Assembly (NCBI GenBank): GCA_038886595.1
Contig: JAWALV010000023.1
Location: 1 to 8,192, forward strand
DNA: 8,192 bases
DNA from: CAKZRD01 sp038886595
GTDB taxonomy: Archaea > Nanobdellota > Nanobdellia > Pacearchaeales > GW2011-AR1
Reading direction: 5' to 3'
Of this stretch, positions 1-6,416 are shown in pieces. The notes beneath the pieces were generated by a model. It did no database searches. It was not told the origin of the DNA and was given only the letters and a program-made list of their open reading frames with translations. Positions within the stretch are counted from its first letter, which is position 1. Each line of letters starts with the position of its first letter. Both the position numbers and the translations under genes were made by a program.

Positions 1-600
1 TATATAAGTATGTTCCATCTGTTGTTATTCCAACAGGATTATTAAATTGGTCAATACCACTTCCTTGACTTCCTATCATAGATACATAACTTAAATTAGA
101 AGCATATCTTTTTACTATTCTATGGTTAGATGTGTCTGCTATGTATATATATTCTCCATCTGTTGCTACACCCCTAGGGTTATTAAATTGGTTAACACCA
201 CTTCCTTGACTTCCTATCATAGATACATAACTTAAATTAGAAGCATATCTTTTTACTATTCTATGGTTAGATGTGTCTGCTATGTATATATATTCTCCAT
301 CTGTTGTTATTCCAACAGGATTATTAAATTGGTTAACACCACTTCCTTGACTTCCTATCATAGACACATAACTTAAATTAGAAGCATATCTTTTTACTAT
401 TCTATGGTTAGATGTGTCTACTATGTATATGTATGTTCCATAAATTTCTATACCGTTAGGATTATTAAATTGGTCAATACCACTTCCTTGACTTCCTATC
501 ATAGATACATAACTCAAATTAGAAGCATATCTTTTTACTATTCTATGGTTAGATGTGTCTACTATATATAAATAGGTTCCATCTGTTGTTATGTCTCTAG
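1..600 (-). repeat. 141-bp in-frame tandem repeat encoding NHL propeller blades
   Basis: The same block recurs at exact 141-bp intervals: the motif ttccttgacttcctatcata begins at 61, 202, 343 and 484. A core of roughly 85 bp per unit is nearly invariant, with only a few changes such as tta/ttg and gta/gtg. Differences concentrate in the stretch coding for NNPxGxxxxGxYxY. About 4.25 periods are visible and the array continues past position 1. The near-identity suggests recent tandem duplication or ongoing gene conversion. Copy number in an assembly from short reads could be wrong. Confidence 0.95.
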
Positions 601-1132
601 GGAATGTTAAGCTATCTGCACCCCTAAAAACAAGCCATAGTTTTTTTCCTTCACTAACTCTTAAATTAAAATTACCATTCTCTTTTTTTGATATAAAATC
701 ACCGCTTTTTCCAACTTTAACCCAACTACTAATAAAAAAATCATTATCTTTCATATCTAAAATATCTGAATCGCCAATCATGATTTTATCATCAACACCA
801 TCAAAAGTTACACAACTCCCATAACCTAAACCGCAACTTGTATTAATATAAGCCTCATTTAAATAACTTCCATGAAGATTGTTTCCGCTTAAATCAAATG
901 CTGTTGTATTTGTATCCGCGTCGAAAGAATAATATGCCACAAGATTATTATAAGGTATTGAGGTGTTGTTAATTTCCAAATGCAAGGCTGTTTGGATTGC
1001 CCTTGTGTCGTTTAAAATTGCCTCTGTTGTGTAGTTGTAGGTTTTTGTTATATTTAACACTCCTAAAGAGAGATTTAGCAAAATAAAAAAAGATAAGCAA
1101 AATAATATAAAATAATTAATTCTTTTTTTCAT
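1..1132 (-). CDS. Secreted LamG/NHL-repeat surface protein, 3' end cut by window edge
   Basis: About 377 residues are readable from ATG at 1132 with no stop before the window edge. Residues 1-24 form a signal peptide (KKR, then a Leu/Phe/Ile-rich core ending near SLG) without a lipobox. Residues about 64-170 look like a LamG/concanavalin-type jelly-roll (YYSFD, LSGNNLHG, VTFDGVDDKI, FFISSWVKV). From about 177 there are NHL repeats of 47 residues, each with NNPxGITTDG, YIYIADTSNHRIVKRYASN and MIGSQGSG; NHL repeats build beta-propellers that usually bind proteins or other ligands. Many N-x-S/T sequons occur, including an NLS in every repeat, which fits a glycosylated exported protein. The start is supported by a TATA-like box about 25 bp upstream. 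The domain calls are secure; the binding partner is unknown. The LamG part looks short, see findings. Confidence 0.88.
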   Translation of the reverse strand, partial: MKKRINYFILFCLSFFILLNLSLGVLNITKTYNYTTEAILNDTRAIQTALHLEINNTSIPYNNLVAYYSFDADTNTTAFDLSGNNLHGSYLNEAYINTSCGLGYGSCVTFDGVDDKIMIGDSDILDMKDNDFFISSWVKVGKSGDFISKKENGNFNLRVSEGKKLWLVFRGADSLTFPRDITTDGTYLYIVDTSNHRIVKRYASNLSYVSMIGSQGSGIDQFNNPNGIEIYGTYIYIVDTSNHRIVKRYASNLSYVSMIGSQGSGVNQFNNPVGITTDGEYIYIADTSNHRIVKRYASNLSYVSMIGSQGSGVNQFNNPRGVATDGEYIYIADTSNHRIVKRYASNLSYVSMIGSQGSGIDQFNNPVGITTDGTYLY

Positions 1133-1151
1133 AAGAAAATAAAGAAGGAAC

Positions 1152-1162
1152 TATTTAAAAAA
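1152..1162 (-). promoter_or_regulatory. TATA-like box for the NHL-repeat gene
   Basis: The minus strand reads TTTTTTAAATA, centred about 25 bp before the ATG at 1132, which predicts a transcript starting at or next to the start codon. The box sits directly downstream of the stop codon of the preceding RPA-like gene. No Shine-Dalgarno sequence is evident. Confidence 0.5.
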
Positions 1163-1768
1163 TTAACCTAAATACCTTAACTTTCCAGGTCTCGGTTCAT
1201 AAATCATTCCATCTTCTAAAAGTTTTTTTATTTCTTCGTTAATTTTCTTTGGTTCTTCTTCTATTTCCGCTATTAATTTTTCTATTGTTATTCCTTCGTT
1301 TTTTTCAGCTTCTTTTATTTTATTTAATATTATCTCTTTTAAGTTAGAAATATTTTCTTTTCCTTTTTCTTTTTGAACTTCTAATTTTCTTATAAGAAGC
1401 CAACCGGGATCAACTTTTCTTATTATTTCTGGATATATGTAAATCTCTTTATTATAATTCCTTAATATTCCAATTATTTTTATAGTATCTCCTTCTGTTA
1501 TTTTTTCAAATTTTATTATTTCTTCTCCAAAAACTTTCATTCTCATTTGGCCAGAAGCATCATCTAATAATATTGAGGCATATTTTTTATCACCTTCTTG
1601 CACGTATTTTTCTACAACATTAGCTATGACATTAACCCTTACAACTTTTTTTCCATCTACATCTAAAAATACAAATTTTTCATCTATTATTTCTGGTTTT
1701 CCATTTAAAATCTGTCCTATTCTTAGTCTAAAAGCTATATGCCTTTTTTTTGTTTCGTTTAAATCCAT
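1163..1768 (-). CDS. RPA32/RPAP-like OB-fold and winged-helix protein
   Basis: This 201-residue protein has a predicted OB-fold at about residues 43-118 (KVVRVNVIANVVEKY, YASILLDDASGQMRMKVFGEE, GDTIKIIGILRNYNKEIYIYPE). A lysine/glutamate-rich helical linker follows, then a winged-helix domain at about 143-200 (ITIEKLIAEIEE, INEEIKKLLEDGMIYEPRPGKLRYLG). OB plus C-terminal winged helix is the layout of eukaryotic RPA32 and of archaeal RPA-associated proteins (COG3390-like). The N-terminal KRHIAFRLRIGQIL segment resembles the start of that archaeal family, from memory. It probably takes part in single-stranded DNA binding or in protein contacts at replication and repair sites. No zinc finger is present. 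Its position just downstream of mcm and the rfc genes supports a replication role. It has its own TATA-like box. Exact subfamily is uncertain. Confidence 0.82.
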   Translation of the reverse strand: MDLNETKKRHIAFRLRIGQILNGKPEIIDEKFVFLDVDGKKVVRVNVIANVVEKYVQEGDKKYASILLDDASGQMRMKVFGEEIIKFEKITEGDTIKIIGILRNYNKEIYIYPEIIRKVDPGWLLIRKLEVQKEKGKENISNLKEIILNKIKEAEKNEGITIEKLIAEIEEEPKKINEEIKKLLEDGMIYEPRPGKLRYLG

Positions 1769-1789
1769 TATCTAAACTAAAAAATTTTA

Positions 1790-1798
1790 TTTTTAAAT
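1790..1798 (-). promoter_or_regulatory. TATA-like box for the RPA-like gene
   Basis: The minus strand reads ATTTAAAAA in the 30-bp gap after mcm, about 25 bp before the ATG at 1768. It abuts the mcm stop codon. The region is very AT-rich, so chance occurrence is possible, but the spacing repeats at other genes here. Confidence 0.45.
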
Positions 1799-3853
1799 TT
1801 ATACTTTTTGTATGTAACCTTTTTTAGGTTTAAAGATAATTCCAGCTCTTAATAAATTATCTATCGCTTCTTCTATTTCATTTTTTTTCATTTTGTTTTC
1901 TAATTCTTTTATCAATTCTTCTTCTGGAATAAGTTTTCCAAATCTTAATTCTAATTCTTCTATAAAATCTTTAACTGTGAAAATTTTTCCTCTTTTTGAA
2001 GCAGGATTTCCTGTAATTCTATCTATATCAAAACTTTTAGTTTCTTCATCAAAACCAACTTCAGTCATATAATATTTAACTAGACGAATTGCTCTTTCAG
2101 CATCTTCAGCCTCAACATTTTTGCTTAAACGGGCTTTCGCGCTTGCTTCTGCTAATCTAACCAAAGCCTCAAGCTGTCTTGCCGAAATTGGTATAGGTCT
2201 AGACCTAACTTCATTAGAAAAGATATTTGTAGTATTTCTTAAATTAACATAAAATTTTTTTATTTTGTCAGCAGCTTCTTTTGTTAAAATCGGATTATAT
2301 TTTTGATGAGCATAAGCAACGTATTTTCTTAACAATTCAGCATCAATAACTTCTCTTTTTCCTTCTTGTTTATGCTCTTGTAAAACGTGCTCTGCAATAC
2401 TCTCATCTCTTTCTCTATTTGGTAAATCTCTTAAAATAAAAAGAACATCAAAACGATTAAGCAAAGAGGGAGCTAAATCAACTTGGTTTGCAACTAAATC
2501 ATCTGGTTCAAATCTCCCAAATTTTGGATTCGCCGCTGCCAAAACAGCTGTCTGAGCCTTAAGGGTTGCTTGGACATTTGCTTTTGAAATTGTGACTGTT
2601 TGTTGTTCCATTGCCTCATGCATTGTGCTTCTATCATTTTCATCCATTTTTTCTAATTCGTCTATGCAAACTAAACCTTTATTTGATAAAACCATCGCTC
2701 CTGCTTCTAAAGCCCATCCTCTCATAAATTCATCTCTCACAACTGTTGCGGTTAAACCAGCACCAGAAGCAGATTTTCCGGAAACGTAACGACCCTTCGG
2801 TGCTATAGTAGAAATAAATTTTAACATGACAGATTTAGCTACACCTGGATCCCCGACTAGGAGTATATGAATATCCCCTCTCGTCCATGTTCCATCACTT
2901 CTTTTTTTTCTAACTCCGCCAAAAAGCTGCAAAGCTAAGGCCTCTTTTATTTCTTTGTATCCCCAGACAGAAGGGGCAATACTTTTTGCTATTTTTTCTA
3001 CAATATTAGGATCGCTAGCCAATTCCTTTATTTTTTCTTCTTCTTCTTCGCTTATGGATATATCTTCGAAGCTCTCTTCTAGCGGAATTATATTATTTGC
3101 TTCTATTGCTAAGTCATATCTTGTCTGTATTCCTGTTGGTAGAGGTAAGCTCACTTCTTTTAATATACCTATTATTTTTACTCTGCTTCCAGGAGTTGTT
3201 CTTTCCTCCATTTTTGGATCAACCAAATCTTCTTTTAGAAAAACTTGTATTCTTTTAGGTTGTTCTCCACCACTTAAACTATCTGGACTTTCTTCAATTA
3301 CGATTCTTTGAGCATCTACCATATCTTTAGAAATGACAAAAAAGCCGCCCCTTCTACCACAAGATGAACATCTCGAAGGTTCCTGAAATTTTTTTTCAAC
3401 TTGTAGGACAGAAATTATACTACTACAAGAAGGGCATTCAAACTTTGCATTTATTACTTGTGGTCTTACTTCAGAAGCTTGTCTGACTATGCCTTCAATA
3501 GAGATCATATTTCCTAAATGTTTAGCTCTAATTTCTCTTATTCTAAGTTCTTGTGTTTTAGAAATAGAATTTAAACGTACTCTTGGATTTTTTATTATTC
3601 CTCCTTCTAAAATTGCTAATTCTAAAATTCTTAATGTTTCCTCTGGTTTTTTTATTAAGTCTTCTGCTAGCTCAGGCGATGTTTCAGCTAAATCTTCAAA
3701 GTTTATTTTTATTACATTTTCTCCTTTTTTAGCGACTAAACCTAATTCTTTTTTTTGCGTTAAAAAAAAGTTTTTAGCTTCTATGATTTTTTCTTCTATT
3801 TGTGTCGATGAAGAATAATCTCTGTTCTCAAAAAAATTTTTTTCTTTTTCCAT
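1799..3853 (-). CDS. mcm: Replicative DNA helicase MCM
   Basis: This 684-residue protein is the archaeal minichromosome maintenance helicase, which as a hexamer unwinds DNA ahead of the fork using ATP. The N-terminal DNA-binding part has a complete zinc site, Cys140/Cys143 and Cys162/Cys165. The AAA+ core shows Walker A GDPGVAKS (334-341), Walker B LVCIDE (394-399), sensor-1 Asn in AANPKFG (Asn442), the arginine finger in LLNRFD (Arg467) and a sensor-2 Arg in SARQLEAL (Arg559). A winged-helix domain occupies roughly 612-684. All catalytic residues I can check are present, the length is normal for archaeal MCM, and there is no intein. The start is supported by a TATA-like box 25 bp upstream. 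A 52-bp gap separates it from rfcL. Confidence 0.98.
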   Translation of the reverse strand: MEKEKNFFENRDYSSSTQIEEKIIEAKNFFLTQKKELGLVAKKGENVIKINFEDLAETSPELAEDLIKKPEETLRILELAILEGGIIKNPRVRLNSISKTQELRIREIRAKHLGNMISIEGIVRQASEVRPQVINAKFECPSCSSIISVLQVEKKFQEPSRCSSCGRRGGFFVISKDMVDAQRIVIEESPDSLSGGEQPKRIQVFLKEDLVDPKMEERTTPGSRVKIIGILKEVSLPLPTGIQTRYDLAIEANNIIPLEESFEDISISEEEEEKIKELASDPNIVEKIAKSIAPSVWGYKEIKEALALQLFGGVRKKRSDGTWTRGDIHILLVGDPGVAKSVMLKFISTIAPKGRYVSGKSASGAGLTATVVRDEFMRGWALEAGAMVLSNKGLVCIDELEKMDENDRSTMHEAMEQQTVTISKANVQATLKAQTAVLAAANPKFGRFEPDDLVANQVDLAPSLLNRFDVLFILRDLPNRERDESIAEHVLQEHKQEGKREVIDAELLRKYVAYAHQKYNPILTKEAADKIKKFYVNLRNTTNIFSNEVRSRPIPISARQLEALVRLAEASAKARLSKNVEAEDAERAIRLVKYYMTEVGFDEETKSFDIDRITGNPASKRGKIFTVKDFIEELELRFGKLIPEEELIKELENKMKKNEIEEAIDNLLRAGIIFKPKKGYIQKV

Positions 3854-3873
3854 AATTATTTAAGAAAATCCTA

Positions 3874-3881
3874 TTTTATAA
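3874..3881 (-). promoter_or_regulatory. TATA box for mcm
   Basis: The minus strand reads TTATAAAA, centred about 25 bp before the mcm ATG at 3853, within the 52-bp rfcL-mcm gap. The spacing predicts a leaderless mRNA and allows mcm to be expressed apart from rfcS-rfcL. Confidence 0.6.
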
Positions 3882-3905
3882 GATTTTTTAATTATTAAAA
3901 GATGT

Positions 3906-5102
3906 TTAATTATTAAAATTTTTTATATAATCTTCTTCTTCTTCGCTAAGTTTTAATTTTTCTCTTATTTTTTCATTTTTTAAAATTAATCTTATTATTA
4001 AAAAATCCTTCATTGCTTGTTTTACTGAGATATGGCAAAATTTTGCATATTTTTCACAGATAGACAACTTTTTTTTGTTTCTTTGGTTTTGGAGCCATAT
4101 TTTTAGAATTCTTGTTGGTTTTTTATAATTAGTTATCCCTGGCCTGTTATATTTTTTAGAAGCTGCTATTGCAGGACCTATGAAAAAATTTTGATAAACT
4201 AGAAATCTCCAATGCTGTTGTCTATAAACTCTTCCTCTAAAAACATCTGCTCTTGATAGAGCATCAAAAGCTTTTACAAGTTCTTCGTCTTTATATTCTA
4301 AAGGAATATTTTCTTCAATCCATAAAAAAATTTCATCGGTTGTCATATTAACCTCATCAAATATTCTTATAATTTTGTCATCTATTTTAGCTGTTTTGAA
4401 AATTATATGCAAGGCATTAAAAATTGTCTGTTCTTTATTTCTTTCTTCTATTTCCCTTGCTAAAATTTCTCCTTCTATTGTAGAAAGAGATTGTAAGTCA
4501 TTAATAGCTGCCCGAGCATCACCTCTAGCTTTTATTGCGATAGATAACAAAACGTCTCTAGAAACTGCTATATTTTCTTTTTTACATATATCTTCTATTA
4601 TTTTTAAAATAGACTTATAATCTAAGCTTTTTAGCTGAACTATCTCTGTTTTTTCTCTTAATAAGGAAAACTTTTTATCCCATATTTCATTTGCAGTCAT
4701 TATTATTGGAAAAAAAGTTTTTTCTATTAAAGCTAATAGTTCTGGTAAACCTCCTCTTTCACTGGAAGAAATACCATCAACTTCATCTACTAAAATTATT
4801 TTATTCTTTCCATATAAAGATGTTTGAATAGATGCAGGTCCAATTATATTACTTATTTTTTGTTTGTCTCTGAAATCAGAAGCATTCAATTCTAAAATTT
4901 CAGAATCTGTTTCAGCAGCTATTGCGTATGCCAAAGAGGTTTTTCCTACGCCCGTAGGACCATAAAGAACAACAGCTCTTTTTTTTGGAAAATTTTTCAA
5001 GAAATTTCTAACTTTTTCTATTGCAAGCTCTTGGCCTATAACAAAGGAGTAAGATGTTGGACGATATTTTTCACTCCACGGAATGTTTTTTTGATTTAAC
5101 AT
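3906..5102 (-). CDS. rfcL: Replication factor C large subunit
   Basis: This 398-residue AAA+ protein is the large subunit of the archaeal clamp loader, which with RfcS opens the PCNA ring and loads it at primer-template junctions. It begins with the family signature PWSEKYRP. Walker A is GPTGVGKT (48-55), Walker B is IILVDEVDG (DE at 106-107) and sensor-1 is TAN (136-138). It lacks the SRC arginine-finger motif of RfcS, as expected for the large subunit. The collar-like C-terminal domain (about 230-370) contains FRGRVYRQQHWRFLVYQNFFIGP. It is shorter than many archaeal RfcL proteins (often around 470-500, from memory), and I see no PCNA-binding QxxLxxFF-type motif at the C-terminus. The start lies 2 bp after the rfcS stop with only a weak purine run upstream, which suggests translational coupling. 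Confidence 0.95.
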   Translation of the reverse strand: MLNQKNIPWSEKYRPTSYSFVIGQELAIEKVRNFLKNFPKKRAVVLYGPTGVGKTSLAYAIAAETDSEILELNASDFRDKQKISNIIGPASIQTSLYGKNKIILVDEVDGISSSERGGLPELLALIEKTFFPIIMTANEIWDKKFSLLREKTEIVQLKSLDYKSILKIIEDICKKENIAVSRDVLLSIAIKARGDARAAINDLQSLSTIEGEILAREIEERNKEQTIFNALHIIFKTAKIDDKIIRIFDEVNMTTDEIFLWIEENIPLEYKDEELVKAFDALSRADVFRGRVYRQQHWRFLVYQNFFIGPAIAASKKYNRPGITNYKKPTRILKIWLQNQRNKKKLSICEKYAKFCHISVKQAMKDFLIIRLILKNEKIREKLKLSEEEEDYIKNFNN

Positions 5103-5104
5103 TT

Positions 5105-6070
5105 TTATATTTTGCCTTTTTTTCCGACTAAAACTAAGCTTGCTAATAGGGCTTCTAACTGAATAAATTCATCACTACCTTCAACCAACCTAAACTCTAT
5201 CTCACCAGTTTTTTCAGTTAACTTGACTTTGAGTTCTTCATCTATTTTCAAATTCCATATCTCTTTTTGGATGGATTTTATAATATCTGTGCCAGATACA
5301 GAATCTTTTAACATAATATCTAATAATTTTTTTCTCGCGTTCTCAAAATCTCCTGCTAAGCAATAATCTAATACAATTCTTACATCAGAAGGTTTTGCTT
5401 GAGAAACAATTGTATTTATTAAATCAATAGTTATATTAGGCGAAATAGATGCTGTCGCTTGCAATAAATTAATAATTCTTCTGCAATCGCCTTCAGAGTA
5501 TTCGTAAAGTGCATCAAAAGCTTCAGGAGTTATAGTTAAACCTTCTCTTTGACATATTAAATCAATTCTTTTTTTAATATCTTTTTTTTCTAAAAGTTGA
5601 AATCTGAAGACAACACATCTGGATTGAATAGGATCTATAATCTTTGAAGAATAGTTGCAAGAAAGAATAAATCGACAAGTGTTTGTAAAATTTTCCATAG
5701 TTCTTCTTAATGCCTGTTGAGCTTCTCTTGTTAATGCGTCTGCTTCGTCTAAAAAAATAACTTTAAAAGGAACATCTCCAAGAGCTTTTGTCCTTGCAAA
5801 ATCCTTGACTTTTTGTCTTATTACGTCAATACCTCTTTCATCAGATGCATTCAATTCCAAATAATTTTCTCTCCAGCTTTCTTTGAATAATTCTTTTACA
5901 ATTATTAAGGCAACTGTTGATTTTCCAGTACCTGCTGGGCCTGCAAATAGAAGGTGAGGTATGTTTAAAGAATTCACAAGAGATTTTACCCTTTTTATTA
6001 CTTCTTCTTGACCAACTACTTCTTCAAATTTTTTTGGACGATATTTTTCTGTCCATATTTCATTATTCAT
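5105..6070 (-). CDS. rfcS: Replication factor C small subunit
   Basis: This 321-residue AAA+ ATPase supplies the small subunits of the heteropentameric clamp loader that loads PCNA. It starts with IWTEKYRPKKFEEVVGQ. Walker A is GPAGTGKST (44-52), Walker B is VIFLDEAD (104-111), sensor-1 is SCN (137-139), the arginine-finger SRC motif is at 150-152 and sensor-2 is in GDCRRIINLLQ (Arg197/198). The C-terminal collar domain covers about 230-321. Length and all motifs are typical, and no intein is present. It is the first gene of a two-gene unit with rfcL, and a TATA-like box precedes it after the eL41 gene. A nearby second ATG does not exist in frame, so ATG at 6070 is the natural start. Confidence 0.98.
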   Translation of the reverse strand: MNNEIWTEKYRPKKFEEVVGQEEVIKRVKSLVNSLNIPHLLFAGPAGTGKSTVALIIVKELFKESWRENYLELNASDERGIDVIRQKVKDFARTKALGDVPFKVIFLDEADALTREAQQALRRTMENFTNTCRFILSCNYSSKIIDPIQSRCVVFRFQLLEKKDIKKRIDLICQREGLTITPEAFDALYEYSEGDCRRIINLLQATASISPNITIDLINTIVSQAKPSDVRIVLDYCLAGDFENARKKLLDIMLKDSVSGTDIIKSIQKEIWNLKIDEELKVKLTEKTGEIEFRLVEGSDEFIQLEALLASLVLVGKKGKI

Positions 6071-6086
6071 ATAATAAATTCAAAAA

Positions 6087-6098
6087 TTATATTTAAAA
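6087..6098 (-). promoter_or_regulatory. TATA-like box for rfcS-rfcL
   Basis: The minus strand reads TTTTAAATATAA, centred about 23 bp before the ATG at 6070, in the 46-bp gap after the eL41 stop codon. It would drive the rfcS-rfcL pair as a leaderless transcript. Read-through from eL41 is also possible. Confidence 0.5.
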
Positions 6099-6116
6099 GG
6101 ATTGTTATACTAAAAA

Positions 6117-6227
6117 TTATTTAGTTCTTCTCAATTTTCTTTTTCTTTTTTCTTCATTAAGTTTTTTTCTTTGCCATTTCCACCTCATTTGGCCTTTCTT
6201 TTTCCATCTTCTAGATGATCTTTTCAT
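6117..6227 (-). CDS. rpl41e: Ribosomal protein eL41 (L41e, also named eS32)
   Basis: This 36-residue open frame is too short for routine gene calling. The protein is extremely basic, mostly Lys and Arg with four Trp and no acidic residues except a Glu-Glu pair. The pattern M-K-R-x-x-R-x-W-K-K-K-G-x-M-R-W-K-W matches the thermococcal eL41 N-terminus as I remember it, and the part from Met14 matches eukaryotic L41 (MRAKWRKK...). eL41 is a single helix that sits at the bridge between the ribosomal subunits. ATG at 6227 is preferred over Met14 because a palindromic TATA box lies 25 bp upstream and the first 13 residues fit the archaeal pattern. It is followed by rfcS after 46 bp. Short length is the only reason for reserve. 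Confidence 0.88.
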   Translation of the reverse strand: MKRSSRRWKKKGQMRWKWQRKKLNEEKRKRKLRRTK

Positions 6228-6248
6228 AAACAAAACAAAATTTTTTCA

Positions 6249-6256
6249 TTTATAAA
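6249..6256 (-). promoter_or_regulatory. TATA box for the eL41 gene
   Basis: TTTATAAA, a perfect palindrome, is centred about 25 bp before the eL41 ATG at 6227. The spacing predicts transcription starting at the start codon and helps choose that start over the internal Met14. It lies in a 76-bp divergent promoter region shared with the tRNA gene. Confidence 0.6.
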
Positions 6257-6276
6257 TTTTTTCATAACAAAAAAAA

Positions 6277-6282
6277 TTTAAA
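6277..6282 (+). promoter_or_regulatory. TATA-like box for tRNA-Arg
   Basis: TTTAAA is centred about 24 bp upstream of the mature tRNA 5' end at 6304, within a long A/T stretch. It points rightward on the basis of position only, since the hexamer is palindromic. Confidence 0.45.
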
Positions 6283-6303
6283 CTGTATTCTATTTTTTTT
6301 ATT

Positions 6304-6375
6304 GGACCCATAGTTCAAAGGATAGAACACCAGGTTTCGGCCCTGGAGATAGGGGTTCGATTCCTCTTGGGTCCA
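6304..6375 (+). tRNA. tRNA-Arg, anticodon TCG
   Basis: A full 72-nt cloverleaf can be folded by eye. The acceptor stem GGACCCA/TGGGTCC has 7 pairs, the D stem is GTTC/GAAC around loop AAAGGATA, the anticodon stem is CCAGG/CCTGG around loop TTTCGGC, the variable loop is AGAT, and the T stem is AGGGG/CCTCT around TTCGATT. Anticodon bases are 6337-6339 (TCG), reading CGA and probably other CGN arginine codons. The D-loop A after GG (A20), an arginine identity base, supports the assignment. The discriminator is A at 6375. No intron is present and CCA is not encoded, so it must be added afterwards. Confidence 0.96.
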
Positions 6376-6387
6376 TTAAAAAGAAGC

Positions 6388-6396
6388 TTTAAAAAT
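6388..6396 (+). promoter_or_regulatory. TATA-like box for trxB
   Basis: TTTAAAAAT is centred 25 bp before the trxB ATG at 6417, in the 41-bp gap after the tRNA gene. No Shine-Dalgarno sequence lies before the ATG, which agrees with leaderless initiation. Confidence 0.5.
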
Positions 6397-6405
6397 ACAA
6401 GAGTA

Positions 6406-6412
6406 TTTTTTT
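6406..6412 (+). terminator. T-run, possible tRNA-Arg terminator
   Basis: Seven T residues end 4 bp before the trxB start codon. Archaeal RNA polymerase terminates at T-runs, so this could end the tRNA precursor. It lies downstream of the trxB TATA-like box. In such AT-rich DNA the run may be accidental. Confidence 0.3.
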
Positions 6413-6416
6413 ATTA

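Noticed and set aside
1..600. Regularly spaced repeats that could suggest a CRISPR-like array
   Set aside because: The period is 141 bp, the repeats are in frame and translate into NHL blades, and the variable parts are coding, so this is a protein repeat.
591..824. A 77-codon frame on the plus strand
   Set aside because: It is antisense to the LamG-like segment of the minus-strand secreted protein. Its Ser/Leu/Phe-rich composition is typical of a shadow frame.
2592..3818. Three plus-strand frames of 65-118 codons
   Set aside because: All are antisense to mcm, whose motifs are complete on the minus strand. Their composition is the Ser/Leu/Ile-rich pattern of reverse-strand shadows.
3887..3918. 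A 14-bp direct repeat (TTTAATTATTAAAA at 3887-3900 and 3905-3918) at the end of rfcL
   Set aside because: Low-complexity AT sequence around the rfcL stop codon. It is probably a small duplication or chance, with no sign of an origin, operator or attachment site.
4375..4620. An 81-codon plus-strand frame
   Set aside because: It is antisense to rfcL and has no promoter or start context of its own.
6228..6303. Very AT-rich stretch near replication genes as a possible replication origin
   Set aside because: It is only 76 bp, fully explained by two divergent promoters, with no origin-recognition-box repeats and no cdc6/orc1 gene nearby.
6304..6375. tRNA-Arg as an integration site for a mobile element
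   Set aside because: No integrase and no repeated copy of the tRNA 3' end were seen. The downstream genes are ordinary chromosomal genes.
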